Counted from the first letter of the stretch, positions 15,195 to 23,673 are shown. The stretch is DNA of 27,973 bases from an uncultured Clostridium sp. (GCA_900544905.1 UQXF01000033.1:1-27973); one strand, 5' to 3'. Made by a program: numbers and translations. Notes: a model not told the origin generated them from the sequence alone.

Positions 15195-15435
15195 ATTTTT
15201 AAACCGCCTCGAATTACACACGGTTAAAATCGAGATTATGCAATTCTTTCCAAACACCTAAAAATTCTATTGTGTTACAATTGCGCATCCAGTTTTGAAT
15301 CACAAATCTTGGGGCATCCTCATTTCGATATTTTGCAATATCCGTTAATGAGATAAATTCATTTTTAAAATTTGTAGTATAGATGCCAATATCAATACCT
15401 TTTTCATGGATAGTTTCCTTAACAATTTTCGCCAT
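15195..15435 (-). pseudogene. KilA-N domain protein, truncated and decayed
   Basis: The frame opens at ATG 15435 after a good AAGAGGAAATTC leader and reads as a phage-type KilA-N protein: MAKIVKETIHEKGIDIGIYT, then ISLTDIAKYRNEDAPRFVIQ and TIEFLGVW. Full proteins run to 250 aa or more. Here TAA follows FNRV at codon 74, and homology to the expected P-V-E-F-E-G-F-K persists for about eight more codons through a second stop. The gene then breaks off close to the 3' side of the candidate structured RNA, suggesting insertion or deletion there. KilA-N domains bind DNA in phages and viruses. Confidence 0.75.
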
Positions 15436-15502
15436 GAATTTCCTCTTGCCACATTATAGCCTCTGACAAAATATCTCTCAAACTACTTATCCTCTGCTTA
15501 AC

Positions 15503-15793
15503 TTATAAATCATTTTCCAAGCCTTCTTCATCTTCCCACATTTCCCGATATGCTTCAATATAAGACTTAATGCAACTAGGATATACATACAAGTATCTTC
15601 TACACACTCTTTTATACAATTCCAATATTTTTTCATCACACGCAAAGTCCAATAAATAATCAAACAAATGTGATAATTCATCTTCTGACACAATTCTACT
15701 GCACACATCTTCAACCAATGGCAAGTAAACCTCATAGGCTGTCTGATGTAATTGAACTATCTGCTCTGCAATCTGATAAATCTCTTCATCCAT
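15503..15793 (-). CDS. Small helical protein of unknown function, coupled to the rlmD fragment
   Basis: This 96-aa acidic all-helical protein (MDEEIYQIAEQIVQLHQ ... YLYVYPSCIKSYIEAYREMW) starts within the stop of the upstream rlmD fragment (TAATG, one-base overlap), which indicates translational coupling when the upstream frame was intact. It has no membrane segment or signal peptide. I do not recognise a named family. The tight coupling suggests it travels with the extended rlmD 3' module of mobile elements. Confidence 0.6.
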   Translation of the reverse strand: MDEEIYQIAEQIVQLHQTAYEVYLPLVEDVCSRIVSEDELSHLFDYLLDFACDEKILELYKRVCRRYLYVYPSCIKSYIEAYREMWEDEEGLENDL

Positions 15794-16143
15794 TAGATTA
15801 CCTCAAAATATTTAAGTGCCTCCGTTACTGCTTCTACCTTTTCTTTCGGCGGATGTTTTCTAGGCTGTCTCAATTCCTCTACCGCATTTGGTGCATCATA
15901 CATTGTCAGACCTAATGATCTCTTTACCTCCGTAATATATGCAGTATGCACCTTAAATCCATATTTCTTTTCCACATATTCCTGTATCATTTTATATGTG
16001 ATTTTCGGTTTCGGCTAATATTTCTTTACACGCTCCGTTATTGCATCCAGCGGCACCTTGCCTTCGCCTTCTCCGAATTCCTCCTTCACATTGATGACAC
16101 TATCTGGCGATTTGTGGGACAGAAGCACGATACTTTCCACATG
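15793..16143 (-). pseudogene. Second rlmD (rumA) 3' end with extra C-terminal domain, interrupted by a stop
   Basis: Read on the minus strand from 16143, the codons give HVESIVLLSHKSPDSV, then an acidic linker, VPLDAITERVKKY, a TAG stop at 16017-16015, and in the same frame PKPKITYKMIQEYVEKKYGF through NAVEELRQPRKHPPKE to KYFEVI and stop. HVESIVLL matches HVESVALL at the end of the intact RlmD (residues 464-471). The extra domain is one I associate with long RlmD variants in Clostridia. Homology to rlmD begins abruptly at this motif, as expected for the distal half of an attachment site. The 65 codons after the TAG stay open but lack a ribosome binding site. Confidence 0.75.
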
Positions 16144-16144
16144 C
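16129..16144. other. Candidate left attachment site (rlmD HVES core)
   Basis: GATACTTTCCACATGC matches GACGCTCTCCACATGC at 24975-24990 in rlmD at 13 of 16 positions in the same orientation. Similarity stops right after TCCACATGC on the right and continues as rlmD-like coding to the left. This is the pattern of paired att sites of an element of about 8.85 kb. Confidence 0.55.
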
Positions 16145-16184
16145 GGTGAAAGTTATTTCTTATACTAAATAGCAAAACAGTTAC

Positions 16185-16201
16185 CTTTTGCGAAAAGGTA
16201 T
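16185..16201. repeat. Left copy of a 17-bp exact direct repeat
   Basis: CTTTTGCGAAAAGGTAT is identical to 24801-24817. It lies 41 bp inside the left att candidate and forms part of the palindrome TACCTTTTGCGAAAAGGTA (16183-16201 extended by TA). It may bind a recombination or regulatory protein. Confidence 0.5.
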
Positions 16202-16330
16202 ATACCCCATTTAGGGGAATAGCATTTACCCCTTCTAAAATATCAACATTCCGTCATTTTATAGACATAAACAGTTTATACCATTCGCTTAAAATGCTCA
16301 GAAGTGAAGTGTAAATGTATCCCGTTAATT

Positions 16331-18913
16331 TTACACCGTTTTAATCGCATTCTTAACCTGAACTTTATCAACAACTTTTTGATATACATCCACTCCACAA
16401 TTCGGAGCCATCTCAAATGTTGCAAATAGTGCATATGGTATCAACATTTCAGGATTATTCTCTGATGCACATCCTCGACAATTAACTTTTAATTCTATAG
16501 ATTTATCAATATCCCATACCTCTATACTATCATTTTCAAATATTTCATGCTGAAGAGTACCTCTTTGTACAGCATGATAATCATATTCCGCTCTAGAGCC
16601 AATCAAGCTATTTCCATTATTTATTGTTACCCAAACTTGTTTCTCTCTATATTTAATAGAGGAAGGATGTATAGGCGATAAATATGCAAGCGTTACTGTT
16701 AATTTTCTCTTTAAACTCTTCTCATGAAATTCAATAGGTATCGGTATTGAATAAATAAACGCTTTATCTTGGGTGATATCTCCAAATCCGATAAGCGTCA
16801 CTTGCTCTTTTGTACATTCCTTAACTCTTTCAACATCAGGCTCCCCATATCCCAAATATCTATGTAATGCATTCTTTGCACTATTACCAGATATACCTAA
16901 GATCCCTTGAAACAATCGATCCCAGCCATTCCAAGATGCTCCATGAGCAAGCATTGCCTTTATCAATACAGCAACATATTCGTTAGGAACTCCCATTCCC
17001 GTTTCTTTCATAAAAATCTCATCTAACACAGCATAGCATTCCTGCGCTTTATTGGTAACAAGAGCTGTTGCATCACTAGTTCCAAAAGAAAACGCTTTAT
17101 TTACAATTGCTCCCGTAGTTAATCCTGGTGCTGCTGAAGAAATGCCCGGTGCCCTTGTTGAACTTTCCCTCCATCTAACCACACCTCTATGCATATAATC
17201 TTCATGAACAAAATTTCTTCCGCCAGGAAAGAAAATATCTGGTTTAATTGCATTATTAATCCCACTTCCAAACGAACCATAAACAGCAGGTATATTATCA
17301 GAACACAACTTTGCTAAAGGACCAATTGGATTTTCATCGTTACTATCGGTAAAAGTTGCTCCTACCGTCAAAGCATTCATACTTTCTGCCGGAGACAGCA
17401 AACGCCTATTTCGAATGTCCTGATCTATGAATTTAATTATTATTGCATCTTTATCCTCATCACTTAATTTCTTAAAATCATTAAAATCCAATCCTGTATC
17501 AATTGCCTCTGGATGATTCCCTGCACTCACTATAAATAAAACTCTATATTTATAGCTCAACCAATCTAACAATCGTGCCAAAGGGCTAATAATATTATAG
17601 AATTCTCTATAACGTATTCCGATTGATAGATTAATAATTCGAACATTCGAAGCCACTTGTCCAGCTTCTGGTTCGAATAATCTACGAACAGCTTCATGGA
17701 TTTTGTCTACTAATAAAAAATCATCTGGAATATATTCCGTAACTTTATTATTCCAAGTCTCCGGTTTCATAATAGGACGTACATATACTTTTCTTATTTC
17801 GTTCTCAATAGTAGACATATCCTGCCCTCGTAAAATAAGTGATGCCATGGCAGTCCCATGAACACGCTCACGGACCTCATAAAAACTTTCAAATCCATCC
17901 GGGTCATCGACCATCAACATTCCTTTTAACAGAGGATGATTGGCTTGAGGAACACCATCAAACAAAGCAATAATAGGCTCCTCGATAACATTTGTTGGGA
18001 CACTAAAACTATTTGAATCCGAAAAGTTATTATTATCGTTTGAAAACACTGCTTGAACACATGGTTTTAGGAACATAATTGGTTCAGCTATTACAAGTGC
18101 TATTTCCTCTCTATCTATAATTTTTTGAGCATATTCACGAGGAATAGTAGCTAAAATGGCATGATACTCAATCTCTGGTATAACCGAACAACTAAGAATC
18201 TCTCCTCCCGTTTGAATAACAATATTTTTAATATTGCCTTCTACTTCTTGACGCTTTGAAATTGATGAACGGAAGAATAATTCAATTTGAACCTTTACCT
18301 TTTCCAACGATGCATCTTGCAATTCTTCTTCCCATATCTCTATTAATCCCGTATCCTCCAACCTTTCCTGAATTCCCCATTTATGCACATCATACAATGT
18401 TCTGAACAATTGCTTGAAACCAGCCATTCCTTTAGGAAACTTAAAATTTTCATCAACTTGATAATGATTCCATAGCGATATAATTTCATTCAATGCCACT
18501 TGATTCGTCATGATGCAAAATAATTTCGTTGTTAGTTTTTTTGAATCATCACGAGCTGCCTGACTATCCATAACATAAAAATCATCTGAATTATTCAAAT
18601 TAGAATCCGATAACTCCATCAACCATTCAACTGTAGAATACTCCTCTTTCAATTTATTAACCGCTTTGTAAAAATCACGTGGATCTCCTACTGTCTCAAA
18701 TACTAATGTATATTCTGGATCAACGCCTATGGCATAATTAGTAAAATATATATTTCTGCTATTTATTGTATTCTGAAGCACATTAAACTGAGGAGTCAAT
18801 CTTGATACCTGTCGTGAATGTGATGGAAGAAAATACTTTGTTGCACCACCATATCTTCTTTCCTTATCCGCAACTGTTGGAGCTGCAAACAACACTAATG
18901 GTCTTTCTGGCAT
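16331..18913 (-). CDS. ietS: IetS-like subtilisin-family (S8) serine protease of an IetAS defence pair
   Basis: This 860-aa protein has a long N-terminal region (1-310) without recognised motifs, then an S8 protease domain with all catalytic parts: Asp319 (IALFDGVPQ), His352 (RVHGTAMASL), oxyanion Asn466 (VSAGN) and Ser613 (GTSDAT). A beta-rich C-terminal domain follows (about 690-860). It has no signal peptide, so it is a cytoplasmic protease. It starts 13 bp after ietA, with GGAGGG seven bases before the ATG. The AAA ATPase/subtilase pair is the IetAS arrangement, known as a plasmid stability locus on an Agrobacterium Ti plasmid and as an antiphage system. The protease is the probable effector, held in check or activated by IetA. 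Confidence 0.88.
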   Translation of the reverse strand: MPERPLVLFAAPTVADKERRYGGATKYFLPSHSRQVSRLTPQFNVLQNTINSRNIYFTNYAIGVDPEYTLVFETVGDPRDFYKAVNKLKEEYSTVEWLMELSDSNLNNSDDFYVMDSQAARDDSKKLTTKLFCIMTNQVALNEIISLWNHYQVDENFKFPKGMAGFKQLFRTLYDVHKWGIQERLEDTGLIEIWEEELQDASLEKVKVQIELFFRSSISKRQEVEGNIKNIVIQTGGEILSCSVIPEIEYHAILATIPREYAQKIIDREEIALVIAEPIMFLKPCVQAVFSNDNNNFSDSNSFSVPTNVIEEPIIALFDGVPQANHPLLKGMLMVDDPDGFESFYEVRERVHGTAMASLILRGQDMSTIENEIRKVYVRPIMKPETWNNKVTEYIPDDFLLVDKIHEAVRRLFEPEAGQVASNVRIINLSIGIRYREFYNIISPLARLLDWLSYKYRVLFIVSAGNHPEAIDTGLDFNDFKKLSDEDKDAIIIKFIDQDIRNRRLLSPAESMNALTVGATFTDSNDENPIGPLAKLCSDNIPAVYGSFGSGINNAIKPDIFFPGGRNFVHEDYMHRGVVRWRESSTRAPGISSAAPGLTTGAIVNKAFSFGTSDATALVTNKAQECYAVLDEIFMKETGMGVPNEYVAVLIKAMLAHGASWNGWDRLFQGILGISGNSAKNALHRYLGYGEPDVERVKECTKEQVTLIGFGDITQDKAFIYSIPIPIEFHEKSLKRKLTVTLAYLSPIHPSSIKYREKQVWVTINNGNSLIGSRAEYDYHAVQRGTLQHEIFENDSIEVWDIDKSIELKVNCRGCASENNPEMLIPYALFATFEMAPNCGVDVYQKVVDKVQVKNAIKTV

Positions 18914-18926
18914 TACTCATCCCTCC

Positions 18927-19916
18927 TTATTTTTCTTCTGTCTGATATCCACAAAGGCGAAGCTGCATATTAGTAATATTTTTTGCTTTAGCACTCGGTC
19001 CATTCAAAATATATTGGCGAAAAACAGATAACGCAAACTCCTCTGCCTCCGCATAGCTTTTTCCATATAATTTTTTTGCCAAAGTACTTGGTGCAAGTCC
19101 AAAGGAAAAATTCATACGCTTTTCAAATAGCACAAACCACTTTTCTAGATTGGCTCGTGTCGGTTTTGGTAATTCCAATTTCATTTGGAATCTTCTCCAA
19201 ACAGCTTGATCCAATAAAGCATCATGGTTAGTTGCGGCTATTGCAACAACATAACTTGGCAATGAATCAATTTGCAAAAGAAGTGAGCTAACGACTCTTT
19301 TTATTTCACCTGTCTCGTGCTGATCTCCTCGTTCTTTTCCAATTGTATCAAATTCATCAAAAAACAACACACATTGCCTCGTACTAGCATATTCAAATAA
19401 TTTTGAGAGCCTTGATGCAGTTTCTCCCAAATATGCTCCAATAATTGTATCATATCTTACAGTAATAAGTGGCACCATAAGAGCTTCAGCAATTGCCTCT
19501 GCTAAAGATGTCTTGCCATTTCCAGGGGGACCTATAAGCAAAATTTTGTTTCTTGGTTCCAACCCATAAGATCTAAGCAAATCCGCCCTCATCTGTTCTT
19601 CAATAATCGCTCTACATGTTTCAACAACATTATCCGGAAGTAATAGTTGCTCTAATCTTTTTTCTGGCATTTTCTCTTCAAATAAATGCTTTGGAATACT
19701 ATTGATACTGTTTATAGTGTGCATATTCGTATTCCTGGGAGTAGGAATTGTCTGTTCTGGATTTTCCTTTAGAAGCTGCTCTATTTTATTCGCTAATATC
19801 TCATGTTGCTTTGTTCGTTCTTCGGCACAAATTGCTTGCGTTGCTCTACGGAAAGTCATATCATCTTTTCGCAATCCTGCCTTAATTAATTCGCATAGTA
19901 AATCTGCTCTGGCCAT
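18927..19916 (-). CDS. ietA: IetA-like AAA+ ATPase of an IetAS defence pair
   Basis: This 329-aa protein has one AAA+ module: Walker A GPPGNGKT (129-136), Walker B VLFFDE (183-188), sensor-1 Asn230 (AIAATN) and Arg pair 241-242 as the arginine finger, followed by a small helical lid. The first 100 residues are a charged helical adaptor. GGAGG lies seven bases before ATG 19916. It precedes the subtilisin-like gene by 13 bp and follows an XRE regulator by 43 bp, all one transcript. IetA is the ATPase partner in IetAS and acts as the antitoxin in the Ti-plasmid system; it probably remodels the protease or its substrate on infection. Confidence 0.88.
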   Translation of the reverse strand: MARADLLCELIKAGLRKDDMTFRRATQAICAEERTKQHEILANKIEQLLKENPEQTIPTPRNTNMHTINSINSIPKHLFEEKMPEKRLEQLLLPDNVVETCRAIIEEQMRADLLRSYGLEPRNKILLIGPPGNGKTSLAEAIAEALMVPLITVRYDTIIGAYLGETASRLSKLFEYASTRQCVLFFDEFDTIGKERGDQHETGEIKRVVSSLLLQIDSLPSYVVAIAATNHDALLDQAVWRRFQMKLELPKPTRANLEKWFVLFEKRMNFSFGLAPSTLAKKLYGKSYAEAEEFALSVFRQYILNGPSAKAKNITNMQLRLCGYQTEEK

Positions 19917-19959
19917 TTTACATCCTCCAATCGAGTTTTATAAATAAACAAGAAAATCG

Positions 19960-20160
19960 TCAAAGCTTTTTCAATTCATTAACATCAATAAAATTGCTTT
20001 CACAAAATTCATAAAAAGAATTTTTAGCTAGTTGACTCGGTTCATTTCTTGAATTTTCCCACCTATTAATGGTAGCAAAACTTACTCCCAGAGCATTCGC
20101 TAATTTTTTCTGACTCATTTCTAATTGTGTTCTTACATTTTTAACCTGGTTCGCAAACAT
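19960..20160 (-). CDS. XRE-family helix-turn-helix regulator of the ietAS operon
   Basis: This 66-aa protein is a bare Cro/C1-type HTH (VRTQLEMSQKKLANALGVSF, then ATINRWENSRNEPS; HTH about residues 8-45). AGGAGG lies five bases before ATG 20160. It is the first gene of the xre-ietA-ietS operon. The promoter upstream contains a 16-bp dyad over the spacer and -10, the natural binding site for an autorepressor, so it probably keeps the protease system at low level until needed. Confidence 0.85.
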   Translation of the reverse strand: MFANQVKNVRTQLEMSQKKLANALGVSFATINRWENSRNEPSQLAKNSFYEFCESNFIDVNELKKL

Positions 20161-20186
20161 ACAATCCTCCTAATATCACACTATAC

Positions 20187-20216
20187 AATATATAACATTT
20201 GTTATACTCAAGTCAA
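20187..20216 (-). promoter_or_regulatory. Promoter and operator of xre-ietA-ietS
   Basis: On the minus strand, -35 TTGACT (20216-20211) and -10 TATATT (20192-20187) are 18 nt apart. The dyad TATAACA-tt-TGTTATA (20191-20206) covers the spacer and the edge of the -10, as expected of an XRE autorepressor site. Start codon of the XRE gene is 27 bp downstream of the -10. Confidence 0.68.
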
Positions 20217-20301
20217 TAGATATGGACATATCCACTTGTTTTTTTGCCCAAATCACCATTTTGACATTACGTTCAAACATGTTATTCATTTTTTGCAAAA
20301 C

Positions 20302-20334
20302 AAAAAGCCGATTAGGAATCGATACTCCCAATCG
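20302..20334 (-). terminator. Terminator of the serine recombinase gene
   Basis: Arms 20309-20317 and 20326-20334 form a 9-bp stem with one wobble, followed on the minus strand by GC and five T (20306-20302). Confidence 0.7.
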
Positions 20335-20344
20335 TCCTCTTTTC

Positions 20345-21717
20345 CTACTCCTCTTCATTTTTACATTCAATCTCCGTCCCGTCCAGAAACACCACCAGCA
20401 GCGTCCCATCCTCAAAAACCTTGATGTGATCCAGCGTTTTCAGCATAAAATCCGTATCCATCTCCTCCAAAGGCTCCGCGCCATCCGTGTACTCTATAAA
20501 CTTCTCCGCCCGATAACTTTCCAGCAAATTCTCACTCTGTATCTGTTCCTTCCAACGCTCCATAAAAGCCTCCCGGTTCTCTACCAGGGCATTCCATGCC
20601 ATCAGATACGCCTTTACCAGCGTTTCTTCCTCCACGTGGCGGTCGGAGCAGCCCATAACACCTTTTTTGTAACGCTCACTGCACTGCCATACCTTACGGT
20701 CAACGCCTGTACTGCTTCGCCAGCCTTTTCGTGCAAACACTTTATTACATTCTCCGCAGATAATCTTCGACGCAAACGAGTTGCTTTCCGGCCGGTGGGA
20801 ATAGGAGTTTGTTCCATATTCTTCCAGATACCTTGCTCTGCGTTTTATTTCAAGCTGTACGCATTCCCAAATTCTCTTTGAAATGATGGCATCATGGTCA
20901 TCTTCCACATAATACATCTGAATTTCGCCTGTATTCTGCATCCGTTTCTTGGTAAGGAAATCCACCGTGTAGCTTTTCTGCAGCAAGGCATCGCCTTTAT
21001 ATTTTTCATTCTCCAGCATACTCATCAGAGTCGTAGCCTGCCACTTCGTATCGCCGTCCCAATTCTGCACCCCTTCTCTTTCAAAAATCCGCTTAATATA
21101 ATCTGTGGTTTTCCCGTCCAGAAATTCCTGATACAGACGCACCACATCCTGTTGATGACCAGCTTGCCGCTGCTCTCATCCGCATCGTAACCGAGAAACC
21201 TCTTGGTACTCATTTTATGCTTTCCTGTTTCAAACTGCCTGCGGATTCCCCATGTACAATTCTCTGAAATAGAGCGGCTCTCATCTTGCGCCAGTGAAGA
21301 AAGGATCGTCAGCAGCACTTCGCCCTTAGCATCGAGGGTATTGATATTTTCTTTTTCAAAGATAATCCCAATGCCTAAATCCTTCAGCTCCCGCACATAA
21401 TTCAAGCAATCCAGTGTGTTCCTCGCAAACCTCAATATGGATTTTGTAATGATAAGATCAAGTTTTCCCGCCCTTGCCCGTTCCAGCATTTTCTGGAACT
21501 GCGGACGGTTTTCGCAGCAACCGGAAATACCCAGATCTGCATATATCCCGACAAACTCATATTCAAAATTTCCTTTAATCAATCTCTCATAGGTTGCTGT
21601 CTGATTTTCCAGCGAATCTTCCTGTCTCCGGCTGTCTGTGGAGACTCTGGCATAAGCACATACCCGCTTCTTTCTTACCGCCGATGCCGGAATCTGATTG
21701 ATAATTCTTACCTGCAT
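20345..21717 (-). pseudogene. Large serine recombinase, frameshifted
   Basis: Two frames together encode one recombinase of about 457 aa. The first (from ATG 21717) holds the resolvase catalytic domain with AYARVSTD, nucleophile Ser26, plus SRSISENCTWGIRRQ and the start of the recombinase domain (FLGYDADE ... KLVIN). The second resumes with QDVVRLYQEFLDGKTT and carries the zinc ribbon (CGECNKVFARKGW ... WQC ... GVMGC) to the C-terminus. The shift lies at 21146-21153, where AACAGGAT would read through if one C were added (AACCAGGAT). It is either a real inactivation or an assembly error in a single base. It is probably the integrase of the surrounding element. Confidence 0.88.
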
Positions 21718-21795
21718 ACCGCATCACTTTCTTCAAAATAACTTCCCACAAACTGCTGTTATTCATCGAACCAACAAATCTTTATTTCAAATTCT

Positions 21796-21824
21796 TTGAC
21801 GAAGAATACTTTTTGATATATACT
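21796..21824 (+). promoter_or_regulatory. Promoter of the Abi_2 gene
   Basis: -35 TTGACG (21796-21801), 17-nt spacer and -10 TATACT (21819-21824), followed by GGAGG at 21844-21848. Confidence 0.78.
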
Positions 21825-21857
21825 TAGGATTATTACTGACGAGGGAGGTGCATGAAT

Positions 21858-22883
21858 ATGCCAAACTCACATCCTAAAAGTACAAATGGCTTAATGCGCT
21901 ATTTGCGCGACAAAAAAGGAATCTCTATTTCTGGGCCATCGCAAAAGCGCAAACTTATGAATATAGGATATTATCATGGCTATAAAGGTTATCGTTACAT
22001 AAATGTACCTTCAAACCATGTTCCTTATACAAAATTTGAGGAATTGGTTGCTGTCTATGACTTTGATGCTCAATTAAAATCATTATTTTATCCTAACGTA
22101 ATGTTAATCGAAACAGCCATCAAGAATTATGTTTTGGACATCTTAGTAGCTTCAACAAATTCCGAAAATTTTATTGACATCTATAATCAATTGCTGGATA
22201 ACTATAAAATGTTTTCCACCAAAGGTAAAACATATAAAAACACCTATGACCGTCAAAAAGCTGAAGAAAAATTCAAGCGTGAATTAAAAAGACGGTTAGA
22301 CCTGCGTAATCGAATTTACAAAGTTCAGACTGATGCTTATGGGAATGGAAATAAAATTGCAGATCATTATCTTCGCAAAGATGCTAACCTGCCGATATGG
22401 GCGACTTTTGAATTACTTAGTTTAGGTGAGTTTGGTCATTTTGTTTCATGTTTGAATCAAAATTGCAGGGCAGATATTTCAAACAAACTTGGAATACGTC
22501 CTTCTGATGATACAAATGCTATGATGCCACAACGTCTGATTTATGCCACAAAAGACCTTAGAAATGCTATTGCACATAACGATGTAATTTTCGATACACG
22601 TTTCCGAACTGGCAGCATTGATAAACAAGTGGGAAATGCGATTTCCAACGCTACCGGAGTCAAGAACTTAACTTTTGGAACTATCACAGACTATTTAGTT
22701 TTGGTAATTTACCAGTTGAAACTTCTTCATGTATCAAAAACAGAAATGAAACGGATTATATCGGGATTTGAAGACATCGTTGAAAAATTACGCACCAATG
22801 TAACAACAAGTATTTTTAACCAGATTATTCATACGGATAATAATGCCAAACTTGCCAAATTAAAAAATTTTATTAAGTCGTGA
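21858..22883 (+). CDS. Abi_2 (AbiD/AbiF-like) abortive-infection protein
   Basis: This 341-aa protein begins PNSHPKSTNGLMRYLRDKKGI after the start; ATG 21858 was preferred because GGAGG is then nine bases away, against three for ATG 21852. The order KRKLMNIGYYHGYKGYRYI, YDFDAQLKSLFYPNVMLIET, a central LPIWATFELLSLGEFGHF, and DLRNAIAHNDVIFDTR near residue 240 is characteristic of the Abi_2 family. The RNxxxH motif (RNAIAHN) is shared with HEPN-type ribonucleases, so RNA cleavage to stop phage growth is the likely mode. It has its own promoter, diverges from the recombinase, and is single-gene. Confidence 0.83.
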   Translation: MPNSHPKSTNGLMRYLRDKKGISISGPSQKRKLMNIGYYHGYKGYRYINVPSNHVPYTKFEELVAVYDFDAQLKSLFYPNVMLIETAIKNYVLDILVASTNSENFIDIYNQLLDNYKMFSTKGKTYKNTYDRQKAEEKFKRELKRRLDLRNRIYKVQTDAYGNGNKIADHYLRKDANLPIWATFELLSLGEFGHFVSCLNQNCRADISNKLGIRPSDDTNAMMPQRLIYATKDLRNAIAHNDVIFDTRFRTGSIDKQVGNAISNATGVKNLTFGTITDYLVLVIYQLKLLHVSKTEMKRIISGFEDIVEKLRTNVTTSIFNQIIHTDNNAKLAKLKNFIKS

Positions 22884-22889
22884 AAATCC

Positions 22890-22918
22890 TTGCATTTTCT
22901 ATCCCTTTCTTGTATACT
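22890..22918 (+). promoter_or_regulatory. Promoter of a short transcript after the Abi gene
   Basis: -35 TTGCAT (22890-22895), 17-nt spacer and -10 TATACT (22913-22918), starting seven bases after the Abi stop codon. The only thing immediately downstream is a hairpin terminator. Confidence 0.65.
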
Positions 22919-22924
22919 ATAAGT

Positions 22925-22988
22925 GTGAATAGCGGTGCGTCTCTAAGGAGCGTACTTGGGAGAATCGGATGCGTCCGGTTCTCCTTTT
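22925..22988 (+). ncRNA. Candidate small RNA or attenuator leader, about 65 nt
   Basis: The stretch between the predicted start near 22925 and the T-run at 22985-22988 has no start codon with a ribosome binding site. It can form a weak 5' stem (GTGCG with CGTAC) and a strong 3' terminator stem. It is either a small RNA or the terminated leader of the EamA-like gene that once followed. Confidence 0.45.
22959..22988 (+). terminator. Rho-independent terminator
   Basis: GGAGAATCGGA (22959-22969), loop TGCG, TCCGGTTCTCC (22974-22984), then TTTT. It ends both read-through from the Abi gene and the short transcript. Confidence 0.85.
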
Positions 22989-23080
22989 AATTTGCATTAC
23001 GTTTCTTATAAATCCGAGAGATCAACGATATTACTATAATACCAAGGGAGTGGTGATTTACTTCAGCGATTCAAGGAGTG

Positions 23081-23280
23081 TTCTGTTACGGCATCCTATT
23101 TATGATACCGGCGCTGTCCCTGTTTGACTTCCGTCTGGATCTGACCCGGTTTGTGAATCTGATCTATCTGCTCAACATCATTTACTTAGGGCTTGGAGCT
23201 CGGCTCTGTGCTTCATGACCTGGAATTTCGCGGTGAAAGTCTTGGGTGCAGTAAAAACGAGCATCTATATTTACAATGGT
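23081..23280 (+). pseudogene. EamA/DMT-family transporter remnant, frameshifted
   Basis: One frame reads GILFMIPALSLFDFRLDLTR and IYLLNIIYLGLGA, and after a one-base loss near 23199-23202 continues as SALCFMTWNFAVKVLGAVKT SIYIY. This is the fifth to eighth helix region of EamA drug/metabolite transporters (about 300 aa). The N-terminal half and the last helices are missing. After about 23280 the sequence turns to another broken frame (KTYDEFIEKTEQVPKSSL ..., 23309-23386) that I cannot place. The fragment lies downstream of the short RNA unit, which may be its former leader. Confidence 0.7.
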
Positions 23281-23450
23281 GGGCTTCTCCGTTCTTGCTC
23301 AGAGATGCAAAACTTATGATGAGTTTATTGAGAAAACAGAGCAGGTTCCCAAAAGCAGCTTGCAGTATTTCGGCATTGCGGTCTGAAGCGCAAAGAAAAA
23401 AGTTAATAAGCTGGCGGACAGTATGCCGCTTCTGCGGTAAATTGGACAGC

Positions 23451-23500
23451 AACAAACCGCTGGCACATGGAAAATCTCCATGCTCCAGCGGTTTGTTTTA
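23451..23500 (+). terminator. Strong hairpin terminator after the EamA remnant
   Basis: AACAAACCGCTGG (23451-23463) pairs with CCAGCGGTTTGTT (23485-23497) with an inner ATGGA/TCCAT helix; TTTTA follows. It ended the former plus-strand operon. Confidence 0.85.
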
Positions 23501-23518
23501 CAGTTCCATATTCATACA

Positions 23519-23556
23519 ATTTCGCATAACTCTACTATTTAACCATTTCGCATAAC
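23519..23556. repeat. Pair of 12-bp direct repeats
   Basis: ATTTCGCATAAC occurs exactly at 23519-23530 and 23545-23556. The region 23500-23634 between terminator and rlmD-like tail has no other recognisable content. Confidence 0.45.
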
Positions 23557-23622
23557 CCCGTCCCCACTTCGGAAACATATCTACATTCCAAATTTCGATA
23601 AAACACATGCCCCCAACTGGCA

Positions 23623-23673
23623 GAAACCTTTGATTTACCGGGCTTTCCTCGACAGAAGGCAAACGGTTTCAAT
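23623..23673 (-). pseudogene. Third rlmD-like 3' tail, with 33-bp repeat of the rlmD stop region
   Basis: On the minus strand, codons 23673-23635 read IETVCLLSRKAR and stop, parallel to VESVALLTKKAQ and stop at the end of RlmD. The 33 bp at 23623-23655 match 24936-24968 at 29 positions in the same orientation, including bases beyond the stop codon. Such a copied 3' end is typical of a junction left by an element inserted at this site, 1313 bp from the first copy. Confidence 0.65.

Noticed and set aside
15180..15228. A 15-codon plus-strand ORF with an AAAGGAG leader (MSNKVIFKPPRITHG)
   Set aside because: It is antisense to the decayed 3' part of the KilA-N gene and ends within it; too short and without independent support.
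16131..16155. ACATGCGGTGAAAGT resembles part of a group II intron domain V
   Set aside because: The paired strand of domain V is absent and no intron-encoded reverse transcriptase is nearby. The first half is explained by the rlmD HVES codons.
16267..16279. ATAAAC-a-GTTTAT dyad downstream of ietS
   Set aside because: Short and AT-rich, with no T-run in the right place and no gene start nearby; not enough for an operator or terminator call.
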